From: Selaginella tamariscina
Lineage: Eukaryota > Streptophyta > Lycopodiopsida > Selaginellales > Selaginellaceae
Direction: 5' to 3'
Assembly: GCA_003024785.1 (NCBI GenBank)
Contig: PUQB01000490.1
Coordinates: 126,745-190,744 of the forward strand
Length of the DNA stretch: 64,000 nt
A model generated the notes under the pieces. That model had not been told where the DNA came from. It worked only from the letters and a program-made list of their open reading frames with translations, and did no database searches. The position numbers and the translations under genes were made by a program. This document shows, piece by piece, positions 1 to 13,274 of the stretch. How positions within the stretch are numbered: the stretch's first letter is position 1; each line of letters starts with the position of its first letter.

Positions 1-3000
1 CTCTTTCGTGGTTCTCAGCCTTGCTGGAGAACAATGATTCGATCTTTGGGAATTTTGAGGAGTTTGTGGAACGTTTATGGCGATGTTCAGTGATTGGATC
101 GTGAGAGTGCTGCCATCACAAACTTTGCCAGCTTCACCAAGGAGGTATGTCGGTAGCAAAGTACACATCAAAGTTCCAACTCCTTGCTTGTGATGTCACT
201 TGGGGAGATTGTGCTCTCAAGGAGGTTTTTCGGTCGGGGTTGCAGGATGAGATCAAAAACATGCTGCTGAATTTTGCTGTTCCGAAAACCCTCACCAGCA
301 TGATAGAGTTGGCAATTCGTTATGACAAAAGGTTGATCGAGCGGAAACAAGAACGTTGGCATCCTTCTTTCTTTCCGGTGCCGTCTTCTTTTATTTCTCA
401 AGTCCCTGTTTCTTCATCTGATGATTCATCATCTTCCTCAGTAGAACCATCCCCGATGGAATTAGGGCAATCACATCGAGGTAAGCTTTTGCCAACTGAA
501 GACCAGAAGCGGATTCAGTATAAGCTTTGTCTGTATTGTGGGGACTCATACCACAAGCTGGAGAATTGTCATCAACATCCAAAGCAAGCTTGTGAAGTGG
601 CCCTGCCGGGAAATGAAAAGATCCAAGCCAAATAGGAGCCGTCTGGCTGGATTGCCGTGGAACAACTCATGTTCCTCAAGGCTCTTCACTCAAAACAACT
701 TTCCTTCCTCATCTTGGATCCATTCCATCCACGAAGGTGTGCAAACCGTTCCATGTTTCGGTGCAGCTAAAGATGCCAAAGGTAGAGTTCTTTGGTAAAG
801 CTTTGGTGAATAGCGGAGCGAACGCAAATTTCATCAACAAGAATTTTGCTATCAAACACGGGATTCGTCTACATCCTTTGAAGACTCCTAGTTCTATACA
901 GGTCGTTGATGGACGAGATATCAAATCTGGAGCGGTAATAAATGACATAGAGTTCGTTGAGGTCATTACTTGTAGTGCTGTGTGCAACATCTCCTTCAGT
1001 GTTGTTTTTATTCCAAACTCTATGATTATCCTTGGTTTGTCGTGGATCGAGTTGGTGGATCCTAATTGGAGAGAATTTCATGAACAATTTCCCAATTGTT
1101 TCAACTCCAGCCACACTCTTTGATTCCGATCCTCTTTCAGTTCCTCCTCTGCTTCAAGTCCTGCATATCACCTTGAAGCAGTTCAAGAAAGATAGCCGAC
1201 ATGACCCAACATCCGTGTTTGCGATCATAGTTTATTCCTGCTCTACTAAGGATGTTGCTGCTCTTGTTCCTCCTGCCTTACCAAAGTAGTATGCTAATTT
1301 CGCAGACGTCTTTGACAAAAAGAAAGCTTCTGCCTTGCCACCACACCGTGAATACGACTGTCCTATCAATCTCGTTAAGGGTAAGTAGCCATCCTCCGGC
1401 CCCATCTACGGTCCCTCATCGACAGAGTTGGAGAGATTGAGGAAATACGTTGAGGAGAATCTTATCACTGGATTTATCCATCATTTGCGATCACCAGTTG
1501 GTGCCCCAGTATTCTTTGTTTTCAAGAAGGATGGAAGTCTCCGGCTCGTGGTGGACTACCGGGATCTGAATAAGATCACCATTCCAAACAAGTATCCTCT
1601 CCTGGTCGTCTCTAACATGCTCTAGCATCTTTCTGGTGCACAGTATTTTACAAAGATCGATTTAACAAGAGCGTACAATCTCATCCGAATCCGAGAAAGG
1701 GACGAGTGGAAAACGAGGGGATGCTACGGACATTTCAAGTACGTAGTAATGCCGTTTGGCCTGACAAATGCACCTGCTATTTTCCAACACATGGCTAACG
1801 ATATTTTTCGGGACTTCTTGGATTTGTTTGTCATCATGGACCTAGTCAACATCCTGATATTTTCTAAGACTCGAGAAGAATATGAATGGCATGTACGGTT
1901 AATCTTGGAGAAATTTCGGAAGCACCACCTATTTACCAAGTTGGAGAAGTGTTCTTTCAGTCAGCAGTCTGTCGAGTTCATGGGGTACATCGTTTTAGCT
2001 GAAGGTGTTCACATGGATCTTGCAAAAGTCCGGACTATACTAGAGTGGGATAGACCATCAAATGTTTGTGACGTTCAATGTTTCCTCGGGTTTGCGAACT
2101 TCTATCAACGTTTCGTTCAGGATTTCTCCAAGATTACATTGCCATTGACAAAGTTGACTGGCAACGATGTTCCATTTGTTTGGTCCCGCTCCCCAGCAGG
2201 GCGGGGCAGGGCCGTCTGAGGCTGAGGAGGCGTTCGAGTTCTTAAAGAAGGCGCTCACCTCGGCACCTATTCTTATCCATCCTGACCCTGCAAAGCCATA
2301 TTTCGTGGAAGCTGATGCCTCTGACTTCGCTATTGGTGGAGTGTTGTCCCAGGAAGGTCCAGATCATCTTCTCCATCCCATTGCTTTCTATTCCCACAAG
2401 TTCACTGCACCTGAGATCAACTATGATGTTTACAATAAGGAGTTGTTGGTGATCGTCGATGCCTTTGAGGAGTGGCGCAAATTCCTTGAAGGTTTCCCGC
2501 ATGTGATTAAGGTGTATTGTGATCACAAGAACCTCCAGTACTGGGCAACAGCACGAGTTCTCAATCGGCATCAGGTGCGATGAGCACAGTCTTTGTCTTG
2601 GTTCCAATACGTGATTATTCATCGTCCCGGTCGTCTAAATGGCAAAGTAGATGCTTTATCTTATCGCAATTACCTAGTTCCAGTACCAGGTGAAATCCCA
2701 TTTGATTAACAAGAACAAGTCATCATGTGCTTCGACTAGTTGTTGGTGAACACGCTTTCTCGTTCTTTTGCTCCAGTTGACACTTCATTTGTGGATCTAA
2801 TTCAAGAAAGTCTTCCTCAAGACGAGTTTGCTCATGATGTCCTTACACATGTTCGATGAGTTCAGCCATTGTCTTCAGGGTCACAACTACAAGATTATGA
2901 TGCTTTTCATCTTCATAATGAGTTGTTGTACCACCACATCCAAATCTATGTTCCAGACGGAGAATTGAGGTTGCGAGTTGTCCAACATTGCCATGACAAC

Positions 3001-3600
3001 ACAGCTGTGGTACATTTTGGCATTCAAAAGACGATCGAGCTAGTACAACGTGTGTTTTGGTGGCCTCGGCTTTGCATGTATGTTGAGAAATTTGTGCGAT
3101 CTTGTGACACGTGCAACAACTGATCATTCCCGTTCCTCTCCTCTAGGATTCACAATTGGTGACCAAGTGTGGCTGGAACGATTAGTTCCTCTCCTCCAAG
3201 ATTCATAGTTGGTGACCAAGTGTGGCTGGACTATCAACGCTTGGACCCATTTCGCATCATGGAATTATAGTTGTTCGTGAACTTGAGTTCGAAATTGCTG
3301 CAATTCTTGACTCCAAGCTTGTTTATGGTCAACTTCAACTTCACTATTTCGTGGACTGGGTCGGTGTTCCAGACTAGTTGTGGACCACACATTCCAGACC
3401 AGTTGTGGACCACACAATCCTCAGGACCTCAGATATATAAACAGGGTTCCAGTTCTAGGTTTCTTAGAATCATTCAACACCAATCTTCGGCCTTGTGTTT
3501 TATTTTGTATTCATTTCTCTCTTGAATACAATCTCCTCTTTTCAACTCAAAAGTTCCGCCCTTGCTTTAAAGGTTTCGCCCCTTGCACAAGGTCGTGACA
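1..3600 (+). mobile_element. Element A, copy 1: Ty3/gypsy chromovirus fossil (left part outside window)
   Basis: Fossil LTR retrotransposon on the plus strand, entered inside gag. Parts in order: gag remnant (about 1-640), aspartic protease with an NSGANANFI stretch (about 737-1123), reverse transcriptase (about 1428-2219, with VDYRDLNK and MPFGLTNAP), RNase H (about 2167-2583, VEADASDFAIGG), integrase zinc-binding region (about 2869-3123, ending SCDTCNN), a C-terminal chromodomain-like stretch (about 3270-3360, LQLHYFVDWVG in copy 2) and a short 3' LTR. The chromodomain makes it a chromovirus. The LTR of about 220 bp would suit a Reina-like lineage, but that is a guess. It is clearly broken, with more than ten interruptions. 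Confidence 0.88.
3379..3600 (+). repeat. 3' LTR of element A, copy 1
   Basis: The sequence from TGTGGACC to GTGACA has the TG...CA ends of an LTR. It contains a TATA box (TATATAA, 3434-3440) and ends at 3600. The last 90 bases match the residual 5' LTR of copy 2 near 38594-38686, which fixes the right end. The left end is an estimate, because two near-identical 25-bp direct repeats (from 3369 and 3394) blur the border. Confidence 0.65.
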
Positions 3601-4316
3601 CAATCTACTTTACTATGCTCCTCTCTACTCTATTCTACAATGCATTATTGAACATTCATGTTAGTAATTATATGTTCCTCATTATTGTCCAAGCTAAGTT
3701 TAATGGTCAAGATTATGTCAGCTTATTGATTTAGATGTTAATCACATTAATTTGCTAACAATTTACAATCCATGTCACTCCTTTCACATCTAGATTACTC
3801 CCATATCATTACACTCTATTTTACAATGCATTGTTGTACATTCATGTCAATTATTATATTCATCATCATTAATGTCCAAATTCTAGTACTTTACACTTTG
3901 AATGGCAATATGTTGTTTATTGTTTTTGAAAGTCCTTAATTCTAGATCATGCATGTAATAAGGCGCATGCACTCACCAATATGTAGCAATTTTAATAGTT
4001 TAAAAACGACTTACATTATGTATAATTTCCTTCATCTATGCATAACTCCAAATAATACTATGCAACCAATAAATATATAAAAAGCCCTAAAGAATATAGC
4101 AACAACACCAGCCATAAATGCTTTTGGTTCATATAGACCCCCTTAATCGAAATTACACTCTTTAGCTTAAAAGAGGACATCTTAAGAGAGAAAGTCCACA
4201 TAATTGGTTCCAACCAAAGAATAATGCTCCAAACCTAGTGTTAAAACTATTGATAGATGATATGAGTCCTTCAAGTTCATTGTGGGAGTCAATGAAGTAG
4301 CTCAAAAAGCTCGAGT
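3601..4316. other. AT-rich spacer, no gene seen
   Basis: This lies between the element A 3' LTR and the LRR remnant. No open frame, RNA gene or repeat of note was seen. It is duplicated at 42113-42828 with few changes. Confidence 0.6.
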
Positions 4317-5010
4317 TTATGTGAAAAATAAAGAGCTTCTAAGTTGGTCTTGACTAGGTGTAGAACCACTCAAATCGTTGTAAGACAAGTTCAAGGTTTG
4401 CAAACCAACTAGTGCACCTATTGGGATGTTACTAATAAGATTGTTGAAAGACACATTGATGGATAGAAGTGGTGGATGTGAATATATCTCCACAACACGA
4501 AAGGTGCTTTGCAATTTATAAGGACTAAGAATCCTATCATATGGGATTGCCTCCGGTCTATGTATATAGTATCACCAATAAATGTATTTCATTATTCAAA
4601 TATTTTCTTCCAATTTAAAATTCTTGGAACACGGTGGACTGGTTTACCCTAAACCCTAAACCCCCTTCAAAGTTTTTATAAGAAAGATCAAGTATTTGTA
4701 AAGAAGATGAGTTTGTAATGCACTCAAGAATATGCCCTTGAAAGTTATTGTATGCAAAACTCAGAATATGCAAAAAATTTAACTCACAGATATGTAGCTC
4801 CTACTTAAATCTAAAAACACTAGATTTTTATGATTTTTACTAGCATGCGAGTTTGATATGCTTCCTGTTAATTTGTTTGTAGAGAGATTTAATACAATGG
4901 GTTTGATAAAGTAACTAGGTGGTATAGAACCTGTGAATAAGTTACCTCCAATTGAAATTGTAAGCAATTTGAGAAGATTATCAATACTTGGAAGGCCAAA
5001 AACATGGCAT
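4317..5010 (-). pseudogene. Leucine-rich-repeat receptor-like gene remnant, copy 1
   Basis: Two minus-strand blocks encode plant extracellular-type leucine-rich repeats. The block at about 4779-5010 reads LLKLLTISIGGNLFTGSIPP followed by LNLSTNKLTGSI and LVFLDLS. The block at 4317-4514 reads LSINVSFNNLISNIPIGAL and LQTLNLSYNDLSGSTPSQ. The LxxLxLSxNxLxGxIP spacing is that of receptor-like proteins and LRR receptor kinases. No signal peptide, membrane segment or kinase domain is present nearby, and the blocks are not in one continuous frame. This is probably the truncated 3' end of an LRR receptor-like gene. In intact relatives such repeats bind ligands outside the cell. The same remnant occurs in unit 2. 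Confidence 0.7.
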
Positions 5011-5990
5011 TGGTGATGTTAGAGCTAAAAATCCATATTTGAGTTTATTAAGTAGCTCAAAATGGAACCATGGAGAGGTTACTTTGCACATAAAAGATTT
5101 GGTGTAGTTGTTGTAAAACTTTTGGAATAGTTCTTGAGAACTCGTTAAATTCTACAAAGAACTATAATTGTTGTTTTGCACATATATGAGGTGGAAATGG
5201 ACATGTTAGCTTATTGGCATTCAAAATTAAAATGCAAACCGATGGTCTTGAGCAAGCATTTAGTTCGTTTAGCATACATGATAACTTCTGATAACAAATT
5301 TTATTGGTCCATTATGAATAACTTGAATTTTACCATTCCTATATAATGTCATTCTAAATGTATCATAGTTGTTTTGATCTTGATTATTAAACCTTGGTTT
5401 TATCATTTTTTCGTGTTCTTTACTACTAAAGTAACAAAAATTAACAAAATGAGATTAACTCATAATTCATTAATTGTTAACTCATGATTTCATTAGTAAG
5501 ACTATAAAGGGTGTGTCTTGTTGCACTTTAAAATATAATTAACCATAATCATTAATTAATAATCAAGATTCATTTAAAAAGTTTAATTATAGATTTCCAA
5601 GTTTGGAGAAGTTCTAGGCCAAAGCATCTATCCAATATATTCCTCTTTTACAATTAAAAGTATTAATAATTAAGTAATTATCACTTATGCTTATATAGTT
5701 TTTGTTTTAAATATTACTCTAGGATAAGCATATTGTTAACACTTGAGAAAGAAGTATATACAAACTAGACCACATACATGAACTTACACACACATCCCTA
5801 TAACATATTACATATATGCATCTGTATAATGGAAAACTATTACTAGCCTATTTAAGAACTTGTGTGTAGTAAGAGTCAAAGCAAAATCTTCAGTAACAAT
5901 GTGAAGAACTCTATTCATCAATCATATGAGAGAGAGAATATTAATATAGACACATGTATTTTAGCAAAATACATATTTGCATTCATTAAT
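5011..5990. other. AT-rich 3' flank of the UPL gene
   Basis: No coding sequence is recognised. The stretch is rich in A and T tracts and lies downstream of the UPL stop codon, so it probably holds its 3' UTR and terminator. Units 1 and 2 differ here by an indel of several tens of bases near 5655 and 44155. Confidence 0.5.
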
Positions 5991-7663
5991 TTAAACAAAT
6001 GCAAATCCTTGATTCCCTTCCCTAATGGCCATTAACAATTTTTTTTCAAGTTGCTCAATTGAACTATAATCTGGCAAGTCCAACTGACTGAAACTGAAAT
6101 CAATAAAATAAAGCTATTATCATCATCAAATCTTAATAAAGTTTTAAAATTTTCTTACCAAGTATGTGCACATGGAAGCATGTGACTATCATTCATCTTT
6201 GTTATAGTGAGACCGGGTCCTTGTAAATTTTGGAACCCACCGAGAGGAACCTGAAACCAATTTAAGTATATTTTATTAAGTTAACTATATAACACAAACT
6301 TACTTTTGAACTTCCAGTTACAAATTGCAAAAGGTGTGTTTTATCCTCCTCACTCAAGCTCTTGACAACATCCCAAAACCATCTAATCACCTGCGAGGTT
6401 TTCTCGTAACTTATATAAGAGGTATTGGCCATTAAATCATCCACTGCAATAAGAAAAAACTCATAACTATTATTTAGCAATAATTGTTACGGACAAATAT
6501 ACTTACCATCTACATAAGGGAGACCATTGATGACGAGTTCTAATTCTTTGTGATCTAAAATTGAGATAATATCTAGTGGTATTAATTCATAGAACCCTTG
6601 AAGAAATGCTTGAATTTGTAACCTAATAGAATCTGTCAGTTTATGCTTTGCCACCCTATTTACATAATCATGCTTGTTCTCCTCATTAACCCTAATATCT
6701 TGGCCTCCAGGAATAAGCTCGTACAACTCCCTTTCTCCATATAAAATATGATTTATATCATTAGCATCTGCACTAAATGTGAGCTCCAATTCACTAACAT
6801 TGTTCTGCAAAAATAAACCTTGTGTTATAATAAAATCAAATTAAAATAATAAAAAAACTAACCTCTAATATCCAAACAAGGTTGTTATAAACATCAGGAT
6901 CGATATTTTCTATATCATAGTATGTCACGGCCTTTCCAAGTATGTGTTTATAAAAAGAGATTGTGAAATGTATATTTAATAACTCTTCCTCACAAATAGC
7001 CTTTGCAACCTATAAGTAAATATAAAATATGAATTTATATTTGAACTAGTTGAAGGGACATTTACCAACACATAATGACTTACCACATGTCCAGCAAATT
7101 TGAAGTACGACCTTTGTAGATCATTGGAATCAAATTGGTATTTGGAGTTAGGGTTGGGTTGATATCCAGAGGTACTACCAATAACGGTAGAGAAAAGAAG
7201 AAAATTCACATCCAAGAGCGCACTTGAGACAAGCTCAAACCATTCTCTGGTTAAACCACCCCCATCCTCTCCTTCTTCACCTATGAATGTCACTTCCAAT
7301 TCCCTTTTAAACTCCTCTGCACTCATTGCCATGACTTGTACATATGAGTCTTGGAGAATATAATTCCTTCTCACCTTTAGATTCAGTTCACTATCATTCC
7401 CCTTTTGCCTAGTTAGTAATCTTATGTATGATCTCTTGTTGTCTATCTCAATCCACTTGGTGGGTAACAATTCACTAGATTATGTAGCTGTAACATTTTA
7501 TCAGGACTTTCTCGCAAGACTTCATTGAAAATCTTCTTCATATCTAAGCATGTTGAAAACTCTTTTGGACAAGTTGTCAACAACAACACCACATAATGCA
7601 AGAGCTCTTCATCTTGTCTCTGATCTTCTGCATAAAGCTCTGGCTTTATGTTATGGAAATATG

Positions 7664-7702
<39 letters not shown>

Positions 7703-10700
7703 GATGCTTACCTTGTTGAATACAATTTCTTAGGTGCTCCCACAAGGACTTTAGAAGGGCAATCAATTCTTGGGGGAAAACTAAACCATTTGTGAAGACC
7801 AAGTGATCCAACAGGTCTAGAAGTCTTAAGAGAGGTGCCCCTCTTGAAGTTAAAGACTCTAAAATAACCAACTCCCTTGAGATCAATTTAATCAGGTGTT
7901 GCTTAAAAGGTGTAAGGTTGTCGGCATTCATGCTTACTAAGTTGTCCACAATATCACGTACTTGTGTCCAGTTACTGTGAACAATATAAAATTATATATA
8001 TATATTATATTGAGGCTCACAAACATACCTTTTATGAAGAATCTTGCATAAATTGTGAAAACATCTTATAGGTATTCTTAATGAAGTTTTCGGAAGGTTT
8101 TTGGTAACTTCACTTAAGAAACTTAATAAGATGCTCTCTTTGTCTTTACCAAGTAGAGTAAAAAGTAAAATTAATGGCACATCCATCTCCTTTTCTCCTT
8201 TAATTAAAATTGTGGATGTTCTCACCGATTCGAATGCTTTAGCCAACTCCATCAACATGAAAGTTATACACTTGAAAACAAATCGAGAAACACCTGCCAC
8301 ATCAAAAATAATTATTAAAGCTCAATAAAATGTACATGTTAATACAAGCATACCATCAAAACAGCGAGCATAAAGACCATTAGCTACACAACCATATATC
8401 CTCATGCCATTTTCAGGCCTTAGCATGTTTAGCAAAATTTTCAACAAGGAGATCTGCATATCCGGACTCTTGAGCAACTTCTTGAGCAAACCATATAGAC
8501 ATCCTATGTCAAATGGCTAAGAAATTAAAGCAAAATAGTTAGTGATATACATAATCTAATTTAAAGTAAATAATGTAACACAAACCTTGGCAAACCAAAC
8601 AAGTTTAGTAAGTATTTTTAAATCCTCCTCATCCACATCAAAGTTTGCATTGCGTACTAAAACTTTCTCCTCTATCTCTTCATGCATGGTACTTTTTCAG
8701 CCACTCCAGCTTCCTTAAGCAATTTTGAGGGTTGACTACTTAAAACCTTGGGCTCATAAGTACTCAACAACTGTGACCATAATATTAATTAATGTACACT
8801 AGTATAAACAATAAAAACAATATATGTGTGTGTATATAAAATCATTACCTCTCTCCCTGGGTCTTCACTAAGGGAATAGACATCTGCAACTAAATCTTGT
8901 TGTTGTCCCCCAGTGGAATCTACATGCCCAACATCATCTTGAACATCCGGTACTCCGTGTGCGTGTGAAGCTATTGGGGGATTGACATAGTCGTGTGCTG
9001 AAGGAAATGGTAAAACCACATCATCAGACACTTCCACACCATTTATATGCTCAAGTAATATACTAATGACAGCTTCGGAAACCTTGTTATCAGCTTTGTA
9101 AAACCTCAAAACTCGATCTTCATATTCAACTTCCTTTTCAATTTTGTTATCACTTGCGACATTTGGTTCGTAATTAATTTCATCATTGACTTCGTAAAGA
9201 TCCTCCATTTCATCGTCATGGAAGGATACGTATTCTGATTGATAGTGTCCGTCCTGAAATATCCATTTTAAGAAACGATGGTGTGTGAGAGAGACATAGA
9301 GAGTTGTGTGTGTAAACACCATATATACACGTACCAAGCATAGAAACCAGACCACTATCTCTTTGCTCCAGGGACCGTCGAGATCGACTGCACTTAAGAT
9401 CTTCAACACGGATTTCGTCACGCCACCATGCAATTCCACTCTACTCTTCAATAAAAGCCTGAACAGCCGATAAGCTCTTTCACTGGACGCCCCCATACAT
9501 CTCATCAAAGCAAATATCATGTCTGGTCGTTGTGATGTCACCTTTCTAAAGAGAGAGCCAAACACAGTCTTATATCCCCTATGTGCAAGATACCATGCAA
9601 AGATCCGTTCCAAAGGACACATTTTGTGGTCGAGAAACAGATCAAGCAAAGCTGGATAATCCTCAACAAGCTTCATCCAGGTCTCCAGGGCAAAAGGCAC
9701 TGTAGAGTCGTCATTATCTAGCTTCCATGTGAGTACTGATCACACACCAGAGAGAAATGTTGTGATGGTATGATGTCCTCAGACACGCTCTCCTTCTTCA
9801 AGATTATGAACTTACCATCCCCTTGGAGTTTCAAAGAGCATTTGTCCTGAGCAACTTGCAAGAAGAGCTTAGGATGCTTCACGAAGAGAGGACATAGTTG
9901 TTCTAGGAAGAGCTCAGGGGAAACTTGTTTATGGTCTCTAAGCAGGACCTGAATGCTTGAAACCATCTCCCTCTTCAAGTCCGAATACCCGAGGAGGTTC
10001 TTCATGATCTGATACATGTACACTTGGGCTTCGGAGTTGACTAGTGTGGATACACCCCCCAACGTCCTAAACTCTTCTGCCGCACGGTGGCTCGACTGTG
10101 TCAATCTCGTACAAAGCCTGTATGCATCTTGCATAAGCTCCTTCTTCCTCAAACACTTGAGAACTCCCAGGCACCAGCTGACTACTCTCGCTTGCTCTTC
10201 TTCCAGGTGCATATTCTGCACAAATGGATTGAACATGATCAGCTTCTGTTTTTCAACTAGTACCGCATCCAGGACCGTAACCAGCGACTTAGCCATGCGT
10301 TCTCCTGAGGTTGTGCCCAGTAAATCCAGGATCCTGCCACCAAAGAACTATCAGAAGCAACAACCTGTGCAGCAGCAGTATCCACAGACACCAGCAAAGC
10401 TAAGAGCGTGGAAACCGAGGGTGCTTCCAAGTCTGAGCCAGTGTGGAAACCAAGGCAACAAGTTCTTCCTTTGGGATCCAATCCTCTCCTTCAACATTGT
10501 CTCAACCAGGATCTCTGACAGACCAACCAGGCTCAAGAGCAAATCCTTCATCTCAGTAAGCCTAGGAAGAAGTATAGTCTCATCTGTATATCGGAAAAGC
10601 ATTTGAAAGACCTTCTCAACATTGTCAACGTACTTTACACACGTTTGCAAGAACCTTGGATTGTTAAGAAATGGAAAAACCACCTCAAAGATTGTCATCT

Positions 10701-13213
10701 TGGTCTTCTTAACAAACATACGATCGTATCCACCATAATATAAACAACTGAGCAGGCCGTCGAAAACAAGAAAGAAGCTGTCAAGTGGAGGAGCCTGGTC
10801 TATATGCAAACTCCACTCTGAAACCGCCCTGAAGGTGTTGAAGAATTTGTCAAGTGTTTGTTGAGACTGAAGAAAAGCCCGGGCAAGAATATAGGGACTA
10901 ATCCCCATCACCCTTCTCAGATACTCACACTTAACAAGGGGGTGCACCTCTGTAGCTTCAAACGTCAGATTAAATGTTGTCATAACCTCAGCTTCGAGAG
11001 CTTCCCCGTGAAGAGCTGCAAACAGGCATTCCAAGAGTACAGATAATCTTGAAATGTCAGTATCCTCCATTCTCAAAGCCTCCTTGAGCTCTTTCACTAT
11101 CTCACTTCCAAGTCTTGGAAGGTGAGCATTAGGGTATTCACGGAACAGTATATCAACAGTGGCCATCTGTGGTGCCTTGAGCAAAGCTTGCACACCTCCT
11201 TTCTCAATGAACATGGAACCATATTCATAATGCAGACAGACAAATTCCTGCAGACGCTCAGCTCAAAGTGTGAAACATTTAAATTTGTAGCAACCTCCAT
11301 GAATATGTCTATAAAGATACTGGAAAGCCCCTTTTCAACTCTTGCAATCTCCAGAAAGATCTCACTCTCTAGTCTCCAGAAGGAGTCCTTTGTAACCTCC
11401 TTGTCTCCTTTTAGATGCCTGTAAACCTTGATTAAACCGTCTGCTGCGCCTTTCATGAAGGCTTCATGAACATCCTTCTCCAGGTGAAGCCCTTAATATA
11501 CTCCAGATCAACCAACTGTCTAACTGCAAGGTGGAACATGTGTTCACCAAACTTTCTGCATTTCTGAAAATGGCGACCAAGCAATGCGGTTCTAGAGCTC
11601 CAAATCCAAGCAAAGAAAGTAGCTGTATAAGTAGGCATCTTTTGTGCGCGAGCTTCTCATTCTCGATGCAGTTAACAAACTCATCAATTTCTTGACTCAG
11701 TTGTTGCTTCAGCTCATTCGAATTCAGATTATTGAACGTCCCCTGCATGTGAATGCAAAGGAGGCCCCTGTGCTTCTTCTTCAATAGCAAATCTACTACT
11801 AACTCCCTAGGCCAAACATACTCGAGAATCTCAGCAAGGCTTGTATGTACTCTTCACTGTGCTCTTCATATTCCTGAGTGAATGAAGCAACTGCCTTCTG
11901 TAACATGTCCTTGAAACCTTGCCTCTCCTCTTCACTGTAAAGTTCAACATATTAGCTCAAGGCGTGTGTTTGTGTGTATGATTGTGTGTGTGCGTACCTT
12001 AGGCTTAGGAAGTCAGAATTAGAATAATAATATTTGCTGCAATTTGTGAGTGCACATAGAGCCAGAGTTTGAACATCCTCTGGATAACTCTCCTGATTAA
12101 GCACAATTGTCTTCAGCATCTTCCATATATCACCTCGCCATGTCGATATGTGAAATACACTCAGTGCAAGCAAGCGTATGCACACGTGTTGTTTGCGAGT
12201 GCATGGGTCCCGCAAAGCTTTTGCAAAGCGTATCCTGGTCAGAAGCTCAAACCGGGCCTCCCATGGCACATCAAACTGTTGGATTAACCTGTACAAATGA
12301 GCTAGATCAATATACATCATTAAAACTATGTATAATTTATCTTAAACTAACCTGTTGAAGATTTGAATTGTGTCTTCTTCAACTTTTTCAATATCAATTC
12401 TTCGAAATCCGTTCACCGGATGGAAAAATTCGAAATAAAGAGCTGACCCCACATGTGAGACTCAGTATCTGCAACCAAACAAGCTTATATGTAATAGTAA
12501 ATAATATATATACACGTGCACACCAACCTGTAGATAAGTAAGACACTAAATCAAAACCTTGCTCCTTGTCTCCCCACGCTCGTGAAAGAGACAATACACG
12601 ATTATCGTCTGACACGCATTCGGATGCATACATCACTTGGAGAGCTAGAGCTACAATCTCTGGATCCACGGAAACTAGCAATGATAACAAATGCTGCAAC
12701 GATTATAATTAGTATGAGATGCTTGTGTGTGCGTTAAGAGACTGGATAATGTTTAAACAGAGTTTACCTCTTGTGAGTAATAGTTTTGTTTATGTCTTCC
12801 AGCACATGAGTTTAAGATTGAATGTGTAGCCTTGAGGATCATAATCAATGGGGTTCTATAAGGAGTGGTGAAATCTTCTAAGAACTCTCCATTCAGTTGC
12901 AACCTGCTCATGCTACTTACATGCTCTACAAGATGGTTAATGAGTTGGAATGGATCTTCAACGCTTCTGTAAAACAAGTATAAATAGATTATATTTATAA
13001 ATGTACAGCAATTCATGCTTACCGGATTAAAACAAGAAGGGAAATAGTTAAGGGAATTTCGGATATCTTCCAAGTGAGTGGATGCAACGCATTTCGGTAA
13101 CTGCAAATATAACAAGGAAGTTAAAGAAATTTCCATATGCTGAAATCTATAACAAATTAAAGAATTTTTCATATGCTAAAATTTAATGTACATACCGAAT
13201 TGAGAAGCTCCAT
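5991..13213 (-). pseudogene. UPL1/2-like HECT E3 ubiquitin ligase, copy 1 (frame-interrupted)
   Basis: A HECT ubiquitin ligase passes ubiquitin from an E2 to its own cysteine and then to a substrate. I traced about 18 exons with GT-AG borders, from ATG (13213, MELLNS) to stop (5991): 13196-13213, 13023-13100, 12768-12966, 12528-12693, 12352-12442, 11998-12288, 9335-11934, 8849-9253, 8586-8770, 8354-8516, 8029-8293, 7712-7974, 7084-7627, 6863-7009, 6507-6804, 6304-6443, 6159-6250 and 5991-6093. The N-terminal exons match the start of plant UPL1/2 (LSLLVSVDPEIVALALQ, ALYFEFF, FELLTRIRFAKAL). An acidic stretch is coded at 8849-9253. The HECT domain shows GGLTREWFELVSS, YFKFAGHVV, ELIPGGQDIRV and PCAHT-C-FSQLDLP. 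The total is about 2000 codons, against about 3650 for Arabidopsis UPL1. The frame is broken near 7472, 8692, 9735, 10338, 10437, 10469, 11258, 11490, 11556 and 12965. A TATATAA lies only about 40 bp upstream of the ATG. Confidence 0.88.
7665..7692. repeat. (TA)14 microsatellite in a UPL intron
   Basis: A perfect TA run lies in the intron between the exons 7712-7974 and 7084-7627. The unit 2 counterpart (46243-46262) is shorter and followed by an interrupted TA run, as expected of slippage-prone sequence. A further TA tract separates the exons ending near 7974 and starting near 8029, and it also differs in length between units. Confidence 0.9.
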
Positions 13214-13274
13214 TGCTCTACTTAGGTAAAACCCTAGATAGGGTCCGACTTATATAAAGCGCACACACGCACGT

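Noticed and set aside
10016-10606. 196-codon plus-strand frame, and its shorter relatives at 48629-49144
   Set aside because: It is the antisense shadow of the large UPL exon on the minus strand and resembles no protein.
12352-12693. Apparent frame shift between UPL exons 4 and 5 in both copies
   Set aside because: Using the acceptor at GGGTCAG|CTCTTTATTTC (exon 12352-12442) restores ALYFEFF in frame, as in UPL1, so no lesion is needed here.
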